Below are positions 16,951-26,562 of a stretch of 64,000 nt of DNA, piece by piece. Source of the DNA: an uncultured bacterium. GTDB taxonomy: Bacteria > Actinomycetota > Coriobacteriia > Coriobacteriales > Coriobacteriaceae. Both the position numbers and the translations under genes were made by a program. The number at the start of each line of letters is the position of its first letter. Position 1 is the stretch's first letter. Under the pieces are notes generated by a model. That model was not told the DNA's origin and did no database searches. It saw nothing but the letters and a program-made list of their open reading frames with translations. The stretch covers positions 62,001 to 126,000 of the forward strand of contig CAJMMA010000001.1 of assembly GCA_905214435.1 (NCBI GenBank), read 5' to 3'.

Positions 16951-16988
16951 TTCCAACCGTTTCAGCCCTTCCAGCCCTTCCAGCCCTT
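16951..16988. repeat. Four-copy 9-bp tandem repeat
   Basis: Units TTCCAACCG, TTTCAGCCC, TTCCAGCCC, TTCCAGCCC follow one another between the phosphoesterase and small membrane protein genes. Confidence 0.6.
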
Positions 16989-16993
16989 AGGGC

Positions 16994-17233
16994 TTACCCC
17001 TCGTTCTCCCATCCAAACGGGTCAAGCACCCAAAAAACCAAATCGAGCACGCCGCCGGTCATCATGGCGCCGGCAAGGGCCATACAAACATGCAGAAAAC
17101 TGGCACTTCTGAGCACGTCAAACGGCCCCAGAACAGCTAGCACCGCGACCCCTACGCCGGCAAGGCACAGCGCGAGGCACGGCCCCGCGTCCTTGACGCA
17201 CTTCTTTGCGAGATGCTTGGTGTTATCACTCAT
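16994..17233 (-). CDS. Small membrane protein, two predicted transmembrane helices
   Basis: 79 residues if started at ATG 17233 (AAGGAG about 10 nt upstream). A basic N-terminus (SDNTKHLAKKCVKDAG) leads into hydrophobic segments CLALCLAGVGVAVLAVLG and ASFLHVCMALAGAMMTGGVLDLVFWVL. No family recognised. The frame extends to 17374, but that part overlaps the terminator at 17344-17385 and lacks a ribosome site, so it is excluded. Confidence 0.6.
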   Translation of the reverse strand: MSDNTKHLAKKCVKDAGPCLALCLAGVGVAVLAVLGPFDVLRSASFLHVCMALAGAMMTGGVLDLVFWVLDPFGWENEG

Positions 17234-17343
17234 CGATATCGAACTCCTTAGAGGACCGTTGTTTGGGTACATGCCACCGCGGCAGAGCAGGGCGGCAGGG
17301 TAAGTGTCACATGTCTTGCGGACACAGCTGAAAGCCCTCGCGC

Positions 17344-17385
17344 AAAAAACAGCGCGCCGCAGGATTCGTATCACCTGCGGCGCGC
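17344..17385 (-). terminator. Intrinsic terminator downstream of the DUF4143 ATPase gene
   Basis: A perfect 12-bp stem, GCGCGCCGCAGG (17352-17363) / CCTGCGGCGCGC (17374-17385), followed on the minus strand by TG and six T. It lies 135 bp after the ATPase stop codon. Confidence 0.85.
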
Positions 17386-17519
17386 CGAAAATGGTCCGCT
17401 TTCCTCCATCCCCAACGGATCAGCTGAGTTGGTGCCGCCCGACGGAAAGGAAGAAGCCGGCGGCGTCACGAGCTGTGGCAATGTCGCTAGGCATAGGAAA
17501 CAGACGCGCTCCAAACGCC

Positions 17520-18815
17520 CTAAGCCCCAAGCCTACCCATTAAGAAATCGACTGCAGAAACGATTTTGATGCCGTCGATGTCGGTCGGATGGCTCCCCTG
17601 ACGAACGACGACGATCTTCTCGTAACCGCCGGTAATCTTCTCGAGCGACGTGAGCTCAAATGGACGCAGCTCGCGCTTACGCGTCGCCTCCTCGTCAATC
17701 GACTCTGTGACCTGAATAAACTTACGATCCGAGCCGTCGCCTATCGCAACAAAGTCGATTTCGGCATCTCGAAGATGACCCGTGAAGACCTGGTATCCGT
17801 CATAGACAAGGCGATTGTAAACGGCATTTTCGAGAACACGTCCGCTGTCGCTGCCGCGATACCCATCCAAGAAGGCTCGAAGTCCCAGATCCTCAATGTA
17901 AAACTTGCCGCCGGTCTTCAAAATGTCCCGACCCTTAATATCAAATCGGCGCGCGTGCGAAAAGATATAGGTCTCCTCAAGGGCGGACACACAAGTGTCC
18001 ACGACGCCGTGCGAGGATTTCGCCCCGTTCTCTGCCAGCGTTCCAACGATCTTATTAATTGATGTCGGGTTTGAAATGTTATCAGCCAAGTAGGAAGTGA
18101 CGCGGTCGAGCACACTCCTGCTCGTCACCGACCGTCTACCCCGACGCGCCTCGCGAGCCAAAATGTCGCGCCCGACGATTGTTTGGTACGTGCTCCAGAT
18201 ATAGTCCTTCATTTCCTGCTCCGGCAGCTTTGAAGCAGCGAGAAACGGCAGGCCTCCAAACGTCAGATATCGGTCAAGAAGATCGTCGAGTGCAACAATA
18301 TCCTCCCGACCAAAAACAGCGAGCCTATTCGTGACGTCAGTCGGACCAAGAAAGTCGACATATTCCGAAAAAGCGAGCGGGTGCATCCGAATCTCGACAT
18401 ACCTGCCCGAGATTAAGGTCGCGATCTCTGACGAGAGGAGAAAAGCATTCGAACCCGTAACATATATATCGCAGTCCCGGTCGACACGAAATGCGTTAAT
18501 CGCCTTCTCCCATCCGGCAACCTCCTGAAGCTCGTCGAAGAAGAGATAGCACCTCTTGCCCGCAGGCATTAGGCCGTCCACGTGGCGGTAAAGCTCTCGC
18601 CAATCACGCACGCCCTCCAGCTCAAATGACTCCATCTTAAAGGTCAAAAGACATTCGGATGGAACGCCGTTATCCTCCAGATGTTTGCGCATCATGTCCA
18701 GAAGCGTCGATTTGCCACAACGGCGCATACCCGTTACGACCTTGATGACATCCGTGTCACGGAAGGCGATTAACTTCTCGAGATATCGATTTCTGGGAAC
18801 CATCCGTTTATCCAT
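17520..18815 (-). CDS. AAA ATPase with C-terminal DUF4143 domain
   Basis: 431 residues. Walker A GMRRCGKST at 29-37, Walker B LFFDELQEV near 98-106, a sensor-like TGSNAFLLSSE, then the DUF4143 part with YIEDLGLRAFLDGYR and the DUF4143-type nuclease-like end (FTGHLRDAEIDFVAIGD). These ATPases are widespread, often in accessory DNA, and their physiological role is unsettled. The codons are more AT-rich than in flanking core genes. ATG 18815 is preferred over 18845, which would add ten residues. The promoter region carries several CAAGAAC(T/C)TGC boxes (18829-18905). It is monocistronic, with a terminator downstream. Confidence 0.88.
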   Translation of the reverse strand: MDKRMVPRNRYLEKLIAFRDTDVIKVVTGMRRCGKSTLLDMMRKHLEDNGVPSECLLTFKMESFELEGVRDWRELYRHVDGLMPAGKRCYLFFDELQEVAGWEKAINAFRVDRDCDIYVTGSNAFLLSSEIATLISGRYVEIRMHPLAFSEYVDFLGPTDVTNRLAVFGREDIVALDDLLDRYLTFGGLPFLAASKLPEQEMKDYIWSTYQTIVGRDILAREARRGRRSVTSRSVLDRVTSYLADNISNPTSINKIVGTLAENGAKSSHGVVDTCVSALEETYIFSHARRFDIKGRDILKTGGKFYIEDLGLRAFLDGYRGSDSGRVLENAVYNRLVYDGYQVFTGHLRDAEIDFVAIGDGSDRKFIQVTESIDEEATRKRELRPFELTSLEKITGGYEKIVVVRQGSHPTDIDGIKIVSAVDFLMGRLGA

Positions 18816-18828
18816 CGCTCGCCCCAAT

Positions 18829-18905
18829 CTGCAAGTTTTTCTCACAGAATGACAAGAACTTGCGAATTTTGCAAGTTCTTGCCACGTAGCGACAAGAACC
18901 TGCAG
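18829..18905. promoter_or_regulatory. Repeated CAAGAACTTGC boxes upstream of the DUF4143 ATPase gene
   Basis: A perfect inverted repeat CAAGAACTTGC / GCAAGTTCTTG occupies 18853-18863 and 18871-18881. A direct copy GACAAGAACCTGCAGAATT begins at 18891, exactly 40 bp after the first GACAAGAACTTGC (18851). A degenerate inverted copy GCAAGTTTTTCT begins at 18831. Such an array next to a start codon suggests an operator. The remaining DNA up to the methyltransferase start (18906-19229) has no convincing gene; a TATAAA at 19129-19134 could serve the methyltransferase promoter. Confidence 0.6.
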
Positions 18906-19229
18906 AATTACATCAGAGCCATTATAAGTCGGGCTCAGTCAAAGCAGCGTCAAGGCGCAGAACAATGGTATGAGGCGAATCGTTCAAGAGTGCGTTGAAC
19001 AATTTCATTCCCGCATTTTTGGAATGCCCATAAGATGCCCGTTTGACAGGAAGCGATCTGGGCCATCTTTGAGCAGAAACTCAAATGCTGGCGCGCCGCC
19101 TGCACTTATCGAGTTTCCCGCAACTGCTATAAATAGAAAGTTTATTTACATAGCGAGACACTCCTGGACGTTTGACTTTCATCCTGGTAGCCTGGATATC
19201 TAGAAGTTTCTGTTTGGAGAGGGTTAGCA

Positions 19230-20771
19230 GTGATTCCCGTTATTGACTTATTCGCGGGCCCGGGAGGCCTTGGGGAAGGCTTCTCATCACTTCGAGACGC
19301 TGAGAACAAGCCCGTGTTCCAAACAATCATGTCCATTGAACGTGACAAGCAGGCTCATCAGACCCTGAGGCTTCGTTCATATCTGCGCAAAATTGCAGAA
19401 CCGGACGGAACATTGCCGAGAGTTTATCTCAGATACATGAAAAAGCATGACAATGAGACCTTCGACCAACTTATCCGCTACCGCCCAAAAGAATGGCAGG
19501 CTGCTTGCGAAGAAGCTTTATGCGACGAGCTCGTCGATGGAGACGACCGCTTGGTCAAACTCGGCGCCGAACGCGTGACAAGATGGTTTGAAGACCGTGA
19601 TAGGGGTCCGCTAGTCCTTATTGGCGGACCTCCGTGCCAAGCATATTCGTTGGTGGGCAGATCGCGGCGCAAGCATGACATTACATTCGAAGAGGACCCG
19701 AAGCACACCCTCTACCGTTGCTACCTCTCGTTTATCAACGAGCTAAAGCCGGATGTCTTCGTTATGGAAAACGTCAAAGGACTTCTTTCTGCAAAGCACG
19801 AGGGCCATGGCGTTTTTAACCGCATATGCAAAGATATGGAAGAGGCGGGATACACTATCCATTCCCTCGTCACTGATGACCCCCATAATCCAAAAGATTA
19901 CGTTGTCAAAGCCGAACAGTATGGAATCCCCCAGATGCGCCACAGGGTCATTCTCCTTGGTATTAAAAATGACACCGGAATCGAACCGAGCACGCTAACC
20001 AAAAAGCATGTTTGCACTCTTGGGTCAGCCCTTCGTGGGCTGCCTAAACTGCGAAGCGGATTCTCTGAACGCAACGAAAACTGGCGCGATATGAACTGGG
20101 CAGAGTACATAAACTCAGCGGCAAAAGAGTTGAAAGACAATGGCGAATGCAACGATCTTACAGACATCCTTGATAGGGTAATTTCACGCTACGCGCCAAA
20201 GTTAACCGCAAAGCACAAAGTTGATCCCGTCCACAATCGATATGAAGAATGGTATAGAGGAAGGCTCGGAAATAGCAAGGTCCTCACAAATCATGAGTCT
20301 CGCTCTCACTTGGCGAGCGATCTTGACCGTTATCTCTTTTGTGCGGCATATGCAGAAAAATACGGTACGCCCGCACGCCTTGAAGAATTCCCCGAGTCAT
20401 TGCTTCCCAATCATAAGAACGTCCAGGCAGCAAAAACGACTGGTAACTATAAATTCAACGACCGTTTTCGTGTGCAAGTATGGGGAAGACCCTCTACGAC
20501 CATCACCTCGCATATCGCCAAGGACGGACACTATTACATCCATCCGGATCCGTCGCAATGCAGGAGCCTTACCGTGAGAGAGGCCGCAAGACTTCAAACC
20601 TTCCCAGATGACTATCTGTTCGAAGGCAACAGAACGTCTCAGTACACTCAGGTGGGTAACGCGGTGCCGCCGCTACTTGCCCAGCAGATAGCGGCGGTAG
20701 TCGCAAAGGCACTTGGAAAAGAAGCCCACGGGTTTTACGAGAATCTTACAGACGATACTGACTGCTCTTAA
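19230..20771 (+). CDS. DNA (cytosine-5) methyltransferase
   Basis: Methylates C5 of cytosine in a specific DNA sequence; here probably the self-marking enzyme of the adjacent restriction-type operon. All main m5C motifs are present: motif I DLFAGPGGLGEGF (6-18), motif IV GPPCQAYS with catalytic Cys136, motif VI ENV (180-182), motif VIII QMRHR (235-239), and motif X VGNAVPPLLA (475-484). The target-recognition region of about 200 residues lies between VIII and IX; the specificity cannot be predicted. The start is a GTG preceded by GGAGAGGG. Codon use is AT-richer than core genes. The last 26 bases overlap the convergent AIPR gene. Confidence 0.95.
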   Translation: MIPVIDLFAGPGGLGEGFSSLRDAENKPVFQTIMSIERDKQAHQTLRLRSYLRKIAEPDGTLPRVYLRYMKKHDNETFDQLIRYRPKEWQAACEEALCDELVDGDDRLVKLGAERVTRWFEDRDRGPLVLIGGPPCQAYSLVGRSRRKHDITFEEDPKHTLYRCYLSFINELKPDVFVMENVKGLLSAKHEGHGVFNRICKDMEEAGYTIHSLVTDDPHNPKDYVVKAEQYGIPQMRHRVILLGIKNDTGIEPSTLTKKHVCTLGSALRGLPKLRSGFSERNENWRDMNWAEYINSAAKELKDNGECNDLTDILDRVISRYAPKLTAKHKVDPVHNRYEEWYRGRLGNSKVLTNHESRSHLASDLDRYLFCAAYAEKYGTPARLEEFPESLLPNHKNVQAAKTTGNYKFNDRFRVQVWGRPSTTITSHIAKDGHYYIHPDPSQCRSLTVREAARLQTFPDDYLFEGNRTSQYTQVGNAVPPLLAQQIAAVVAKALGKEAHGFYENLTDDTDCS

Positions 20772-22830
20772 CACGGTAAGGACAGCCGACTCTGTGCAGC
20801 CGCTTCATCATGTTAATAAGTACAACGGACTGGCTCTCGGAGGGCACTTTGTTTGGCAAGGCACATGCATACTGCAAAATACCCCGTTCCTTCTCAGTTC
20901 CCTCGCCCTCTGCAAGGCACCAGTTAAGAACATTTTGCCAAAATCCGCTTCCCATCTCGCAAACCGCCGTCTGAGCTTCAATCCCATTCAGCGTTTTCTG
21001 GTTACGGGAGCCCTCTCGCTGAATGTCTTTCTCCTCATCGAGGTCAATAAGCTCGCCAAGCCACTCTTTGTCCCAATCAACCTTTTTTAACTTGATAGCC
21101 TCCCAGCATTTCTGTTGTTTTGCCCATTCAGAAATGTTTCGATAGCCCGTCGCGGGATGCATCAATACATCATGCGCAGCGTCAGATGCTTGCCCAAGCG
21201 CCCTCTCAAACGCTGGCGACAACGATTGTTGATTCCAAATGCCAAGAAAGTTAACGGCTTTTCCTAAAGCGGAAACTGCATTTGAAAGCACTCCCACCGC
21301 AAGGACTACATGCTGCGAGCGATAGCTGCCGGTTTCCCACCAATCACGCGCCTGCACAATCTTGCCTGTGCGATCGAATATAATTTTCTTGGCAATCAAA
21401 TATTTGAAATAAGTCTCATTGAACTGACTCTCATCCTTATCCCAGGAGTCTTTAATTAGCCGAGCAAATTCAGAGAAGTTCTTCTGGGCACCGCGATTGA
21501 CCAAGTAGGCCTTATTCGTCCAGACCATGAGATATTTTGCCAAATCCGTTTTCGTAAAAGTCTGCGTTTTAGGAAACTCAGCAACAAATTTACGCTTCTG
21601 CGCAGGCGTAAGATAAGCTTGCTTATCTCGATATGAGCCTCTTGCCCGCTCGTAGAACCATTTGGTTTGCGTGAAGCTATCTGCCCGCATGGGAGCAAGT
21701 ATCCTTTGCGAGAACTCTTCGATCCTCACGTGATAAGGGTGGTTTGCAAAGAAGTCGGCTGAAGAAACCTTATTCTGGCTGTTTGCATATTCAGAGATCC
21801 TAGGCACCAGTTCGAGAGCCTCTTCCGGGCTGACAACACTAAGCTTCATTTGGACAAACACGCGGTCCAAACTTTTACCAGCCTTATATGCGGCATAAAC
21901 CGATGCGGTTGTCTGGCCACCGTTAACTATCTGCAGGTTTTCTAGACGGTCAATTAAAAGCCCGTCTTCCCCGCTCTCCGTTGTAACGCTCTCTGCGGTC
22001 GCCGTGATACCGTTATTGAACGAGAAGAAAAGCTCGGGCTCATTCTCGAGAGTACGCTTTATACCCTTGTTGACATTGCTTCTCGCCTGAAGAAATACAC
22101 GGACGTTTTGCTCAAGAAGTCGCGCTCCCCAACGATCGTAGATGCGCGCCAAATCGACACCCGGTATCGCAGCAAGGTAAACCTTGTTCTTGTCTTTCGG
22201 AGAGCTTGCGAGAAGGGCCCGAATCGGACCCGTCGGCAATTCGTTAAAGTCAATGAGCAGTCTCTCCCGCTCACGACCCGATTCAATAAGATTACCTATC
22301 CGTTCAAGATCCCAGACGTTGTAAACAACCTCTTTGCCAAGGACACTCCCCGTCTCTTTACCCGAAACCCTTTGGCTAAGTTTTTTGTTTGAAAGAAGAT
22401 ACAGATTAACTCGCTCGATTTCGTTCCAGCGAGCGTGAATTAAATCGGCGAGCCCAAACCCCGGATCCGTCGGCTCAAGAGATTCCCTAAATTGAGAATC
22501 CAATGCTTTGGTTACGAATTTCTCAAGCCGCCGAAAATCTGCCTCCATTTCAGAATTCGTTAATGTCAGCAAGCCAGTATCTTGGTTGAAGTCGAGGACA
22601 ATGAGGCCAAGGACTTTTCTGCTTGACTCAAAAGGATCGCCACAGTAGCCATCAACCCTTATTCCAGTTCTCTGACAGAAGGCGGGGATGGCCTCATCGA
22701 ATTCTCCCGCATCGCAAAGATAATCAGTGATGAGGTCAAAGAACGCATCGTTCTTATAGACTCCCTCTGAGTCCGCCTTATTCTTGACCTCTTGAAACAG
22801 TTCCTCCTGAAACGAAGTGGAATCTGTCAT
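20746..22830 (-). CDS. AIPR family (abortive infection / phage resistance) protein
   Basis: 694 residues. The AIPR core is clear: FFSFNNGITATAE (268-280), LQIVNGGQTTASVYAA (299-314) and YANSQNKVSSADFF (348-361). AIPR proteins occur in phage-resistance and restriction loci; a biochemical activity is not established from the motifs. It is the last gene of the minus-strand operon, 5 bp after the DUF4420 nuclease stop, with GAGGTG upstream of its ATG. Its 3' end overlaps the methyltransferase 3' end tail to tail by 26 bp, so the two transcripts are antisense there. Role inferred: an accessory or effector component of the defence system. Confidence 0.88.
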   Translation of the reverse strand: MTDSTSFQEELFQEVKNKADSEGVYKNDAFFDLITDYLCDAGEFDEAIPAFCQRTGIRVDGYCGDPFESSRKVLGLIVLDFNQDTGLLTLTNSEMEADFRRLEKFVTKALDSQFRESLEPTDPGFGLADLIHARWNEIERVNLYLLSNKKLSQRVSGKETGSVLGKEVVYNVWDLERIGNLIESGRERERLLIDFNELPTGPIRALLASSPKDKNKVYLAAIPGVDLARIYDRWGARLLEQNVRVFLQARSNVNKGIKRTLENEPELFFSFNNGITATAESVTTESGEDGLLIDRLENLQIVNGGQTTASVYAAYKAGKSLDRVFVQMKLSVVSPEEALELVPRISEYANSQNKVSSADFFANHPYHVRIEEFSQRILAPMRADSFTQTKWFYERARGSYRDKQAYLTPAQKRKFVAEFPKTQTFTKTDLAKYLMVWTNKAYLVNRGAQKNFSEFARLIKDSWDKDESQFNETYFKYLIAKKIIFDRTGKIVQARDWWETGSYRSQHVVLAVGVLSNAVSALGKAVNFLGIWNQQSLSPAFERALGQASDAAHDVLMHPATGYRNISEWAKQQKCWEAIKLKKVDWDKEWLGELIDLDEEKDIQREGSRNQKTLNGIEAQTAVCEMGSGFWQNVLNWCLAEGEGTEKERGILQYACALPNKVPSESQSVVLINMMKRLHRVGCPYRVKSSQYRL

Positions 22831-22835
22831 CTAAT

Positions 22836-23822
22836 TCACCTCAATGCTTGGGTAATTGCGCTCTGATCAACTTCGTAATCAGAGCAGTAGCCAAGGTCGA
22901 TTTTATATGTAACAGCCTTAACTCCAGGCGGACACGAACTGGAAACGATTCGCGGAAATCCATCCTTAACTTCATATGTTTCAGTTACGCCCTCGCTCCA
23001 CAAGGTGTGGGAATAATCGTCTTCCGGAAAATACCCGGCATCCGACAGCTTCTCCTGAAAGTGCGCCAAATCCAATGGGCTGTCGAAGAGCATTTGAACA
23101 TCGTTGACGACATCGGTAAGGCTGAATGCCGCTTTATCTTCATCCGTAGCGCTGTTCAACTCAACGACATATAAGAAGAGCCTTTCACTTTCGTTGGTGT
23201 TCAATTGCTCTTCTGACGATATTCCAATTTCCGAATTCGACGACCCTCGTTTGCTTTTCACCTCGACGAAAATCTGCCCGTAACCGAAATCGCGCTTAGA
23301 GCGTTCTGGCCCTGTCCAGCCACTCAAGGCATTCGACGGCTCGTAAATGGCAGCGGAAACCCGTTTAAGAAAAAGCAGCTCGCCGATAAGCCCTTTTTGT
23401 TGCTCGGCTGTGAGGGGACCACGCCCGGGCCTGAGAAACGAAGCCCATTTCTCGAGCCTCATGAAGGTCATCTTCCTCATCGCAACGGTGGGGGCTTTCT
23501 GCACCGAGTCGGCAATATCAAGACATAAGCGGAGAAATTGGGCTTTCATTTCCTGGTCTTGGAGCTCAAGCAGTATGGAGCGCTCCGATTCAATGTCTCG
23601 AATAGAGATGTTCTTAAACTTGGGAGGCTCCGGTGCCCCCGTCTCGCTGCTGTCATATTCGACAAGAAAAGCAGGGTGATTAGAGCGCCCCTTTGCCCAA
23701 TAAATCCTTTTTGCATCGGGATTGACATCGGGTGCGACCATTCTCGTGTTGTAGTCGCCCCTTCCACGCGATCTAGGCAGCTCTTCCCACGGATTATCGC
23801 TAGTCGTCTTCATAATCATCAT
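22836..23822 (-). CDS. DUF4420 protein, PD-(D/E)XK nuclease
   Basis: 328 residues. The restriction-endonuclease core is visible: GLIGELLFL (144-152, with Glu147), a TGP...KRDFGYG segment with Asp178, and VEVKSK (186-191) with Glu187 and Lys189. This gives the D-(8)-E-x-K arrangement of PD-(D/E)XK enzymes. The N-terminus DNPWEEL is typical of DUF4420. It overlaps the end of the Z1 gene; in-frame ATGs at 23822, 23819 and 23813 are all possible starts (overlap 14-23 bp), and no strong ribosome site decides between them. Inferred to be the DNA-cleaving subunit. Confidence 0.87.
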   Translation of the reverse strand: MMIMKTTSDNPWEELPRSRGRGDYNTRMVAPDVNPDAKRIYWAKGRSNHPAFLVEYDSSETGAPEPPKFKNISIRDIESERSILLELQDQEMKAQFLRLCLDIADSVQKAPTVAMRKMTFMRLEKWASFLRPGRGPLTAEQQKGLIGELLFLKRVSAAIYEPSNALSGWTGPERSKRDFGYGQIFVEVKSKRGSSNSEIGISSEEQLNTNESERLFLYVVELNSATDEDKAAFSLTDVVNDVQMLFDSPLDLAHFQEKLSDAGYFPEDDYSHTLWSEGVTETYEVKDGFPRIVSSSCPPGVKAVTYKIDLGYCSDYEVDQSAITQALR

Positions 23823-26562
23823 CGCTATCTTCGGGTTCCGGCATCATGTTCTCCAGTGCCACAGAATTAAAAACGTAAGTGACTGGTCGCGTTTGCTTAT
23901 CGGTGTGCGGAAAACTGATGCTCCAGCCGAAAACGCATTCCTGAGCATCCCAGCTCTTCCACCAGGAAGGAGCTTCTTTTCCGGCCTCCTTCTTTTCTTT
24001 AATTTTGATTTCTCCAAATCGCATGCAAATCGGATGCAAAACCAGCAATGGCCGCCTCCTTATTTGACGATAATAGAGATCAGAACAGTTTTTCGCCTTG
24101 TCGCCGCTATGGTCTGCAGCATATCGTTCTTCCGCCATTTTCCTTTCTTCCGCACTTAAGCCAGCGGCCTCAACTCCACGACTGGATAAACGATGTTTCT
24201 CTCCGACAACAACGACATCATTGTTCGAAGCGCTACCGGGATATCTTTGCTCCATGCTGACCGTTCCATCAACAGGCAAATCGATTGGATCATTTGATCG
24301 AGAGCCATGTGCCAAGAGAACGTCCCATTCCTTCAGCTCGCCATCAAGCAGCCGTTCGTTGACGTAGCTTAGGATTGGAGCTTTTTGAGACTTTGGCGAA
24401 AGGCCATCTTCATTTTCATAGGCTTCTAGAAAAGCGGTAACAAACTTGACCGGAACCCCCTTATAAAGATATCTATAAGAGCCCCCGTCTTTGAAGTCCG
24501 CATACCCCTTTATTGCGCTAAGAAGGCCCCTGCATGCCGCCTCGTTATCGGCAACTATCTCCGCGTCCCTGTCAAATGCAATCGTTTCAACGAATCCCTC
24601 GTTTAAATCGATAGGGGCCTTTTCCTTTTGCCCGGCACCCATCTTATTTCTCGCGGTAACGGTCAGGGCATCAGGGCTCTGGCGTATTTTCAAAACGTAA
24701 TTCTTTGGAGTGCGCTTAACTTGGCGCATGCTCCTTAGTTGATCGAACAGATTCTCCGTCGAATCGGCAACGTATTTGTACCAGCCCGCCGCCTCGTCGG
24801 TCATCCATACACGACAAAGATCCTCATACTGAGGCCTATATCCAAACCAACGAGCCATCTGCATCAGCGCATCATATGCTCTGGCGTTTCGCGAATAGTA
24901 AGAGACCGTTAACCCTTCAAGGGTTAAACCACGAGAAAGCCTATATCCGCCAACCGCGATAACTCGCTCGTTCCTGTTCTCATAGTCCAGAGCATCTCCT
25001 GAGTCTGTATTGATGCTCAGAACATGATAATCCGGGTCGTAGAGACGTGGCTGTATTTCGCTCCAGCCAAAACCGCAGCCTGCATATTCCAGCTCCCAAC
25101 TAGCTTTCAAATCCTTTAGGTGCGGAGAAGCCTCAAGCGCCTCCTCCGGGTTTAAGGCCCCATAGGATTTCGCCGCCGTATTCAGGTCGTTAAGGTAATC
25201 CTCAACTAGATTCCGCATGCAATTCTGCGGTTTCTTATAGGGAGATACATTGACCATCATCGTTGAATGGAAATTAGTGCCAAAACGAAGTGTCTTTATC
25301 GTCGTCGCCAATACAAAAGTACGAATTGCCGCCTTTAGACTAAGGGGAAGCATAAAGGGCTCAAAGCTACTTTTATGTTTTGCAGGAAGGACATCGTCCG
25401 CATCGTCAATGAAACGCAAGTGCTTGTGAGTAGGCTCGTCGTAATCTCCGAATACCTTTTTGGCACCGAAGTAGTCAGAGGACTCCTCAAGCGTATAAAT
25501 AAAGTTGCTCGGGAAAAGGTCCTTGCCATACTCATCGCTGTCAACGCTAGGGTCGATCAAAACGTTAGCAAATGGCGTAGCAGTGTAGCCAACATAGCAG
25601 GCCTTATTGAATAGGTTAAGCAGGTTTCTTATCTGCCCATTGATTTTGGTCGGTTCATTCTCTCGCTTTTCGAGCTTGTATTTTCCGTTAATCGAAGCAT
25701 TATCCGCTTCATCGTCAATGAGCAACAGAGGTTGATCCTGGCTATTGCTGGCATCCAGCCATTCAATTACCTGCTGGAGAGACTTACTATTCTTCTTAAC
25801 AACAAACAAAAAAGGTTCGTTTGTTTGCGTCGGCTGGATGCACCTTAAAGCCTTAGCTCGTTCTGTACTAAAGTCTGCTTCTCTCGAGGTACAGGCAATT
25901 GGTCGTCGGGCTTGACTCCCCTTGCCAACGCCAACCGGTTCGACTGTGCTGTTCTCAATGTTAAAACCTGTAAAACCATCTTCAAGACGAGCTTGCGTCT
26001 GATTTCGCAGGACATTATGCACGCCGGCCATGACGATAATGATTCGATATCCCGCGTCGGCGGCGCGGGATATCAGCCCAATATAATTTGCAGTTTTTCC
26101 CGATTGAACGGATGCGACTACGAGGCCGCGTCTTGTAAAAGAGCCGCACTCTAAAGGATTGGCCATTAAGTCAAGGATGTTGCGACTGTCCCTATCTATC
26201 GACTTAACCGCGGCGGGCGCCCATTTCTTATCGCGCACCAAGTATCGCCTATAGCGATTCCAGTAGAACCATTCGATCGAGTCTTCTGCTTCACTCAACC
26301 AGGGATGGCTATCCTCATCCTTAAACTCAAAGCCAAGCTTTTTCTTAATCGTAAGCTCGCTACAATACTTCTCAACAAGCCTACGGACGATATCATCCTT
26401 GTCGCATTGTTTAGATACAGGGAAAATTCCGGCGAATGCAGTGTAGAACTGCGAATAGGTATCCGCAACATCCGCCTCTTCGGGAACGCCGTCATCGTTC
26501 TCTAGTTTATCTCTGGCGGAGTTGTCAATGTAATTGATGAACTGCTCTAGTGTGGCGTCCAT
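23800..26562 (-). CDS. Z1 domain protein, SF2-like helicase/translocase ATPase
   Basis: 920 residues. Helicase-like motifs: Q-SGKT at 153-157 in ASVQSGKTANYIGL (Walker A), LLIDDEADNASIN (Walker B, DEAD at 284-287), YVGYTATPFAN (323-333, motif III), GGYRLSRGLTLEGLTVSYY (538-556, motif V) and MQMARWFGYR (567-576, motif VI). This order and the wording are characteristic of the Z1 family, found beside GHKL ATPases and nucleases in restriction-type loci. The C-terminus is acidic (EDSDDDYEDD). Its ATG immediately follows the GHKL gene stop (TAAATG), with GAGGAG inside that gene's last codons, implying translational coupling. Inferred role: ATP-driven DNA translocation or remodelling for the partner nuclease. 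Confidence 0.9.
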   Translation of the reverse strand: MDATLEQFINYIDNSARDKLENDDGVPEEADVADTYSQFYTAFAGIFPVSKQCDKDDIVRRLVEKYCSELTIKKKLGFEFKDEDSHPWLSEAEDSIEWFYWNRYRRYLVRDKKWAPAAVKSIDRDSRNILDLMANPLECGSFTRRGLVVASVQSGKTANYIGLISRAADAGYRIIIVMAGVHNVLRNQTQARLEDGFTGFNIENSTVEPVGVGKGSQARRPIACTSREADFSTERAKALRCIQPTQTNEPFLFVVKKNSKSLQQVIEWLDASNSQDQPLLLIDDEADNASINGKYKLEKRENEPTKINGQIRNLLNLFNKACYVGYTATPFANVLIDPSVDSDEYGKDLFPSNFIYTLEESSDYFGAKKVFGDYDEPTHKHLRFIDDADDVLPAKHKSSFEPFMLPLSLKAAIRTFVLATTIKTLRFGTNFHSTMMVNVSPYKKPQNCMRNLVEDYLNDLNTAAKSYGALNPEEALEASPHLKDLKASWELEYAGCGFGWSEIQPRLYDPDYHVLSINTDSGDALDYENRNERVIAVGGYRLSRGLTLEGLTVSYYSRNARAYDALMQMARWFGYRPQYEDLCRVWMTDEAAGWYKYVADSTENLFDQLRSMRQVKRTPKNYVLKIRQSPDALTVTARNKMGAGQKEKAPIDLNEGFVETIAFDRDAEIVADNEAACRGLLSAIKGYADFKDGGSYRYLYKGVPVKFVTAFLEAYENEDGLSPKSQKAPILSYVNERLLDGELKEWDVLLAHGSRSNDPIDLPVDGTVSMEQRYPGSASNNDVVVVGEKHRLSSRGVEAAGLSAEERKMAEERYAADHSGDKAKNCSDLYYRQIRRRPLLVLHPICMRFGEIKIKEKKEAGKEAPSWWKSWDAQECVFGWSISFPHTDKQTRPVTYVFNSVALENMMPEPEDSDDDYEDD

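Noticed and set aside
18970..19203. 77-codon frame before the methyltransferase, considered as a controller protein or Vsr
   Set aside because: No helix-turn-helix or Vsr motif and no ribosome site.
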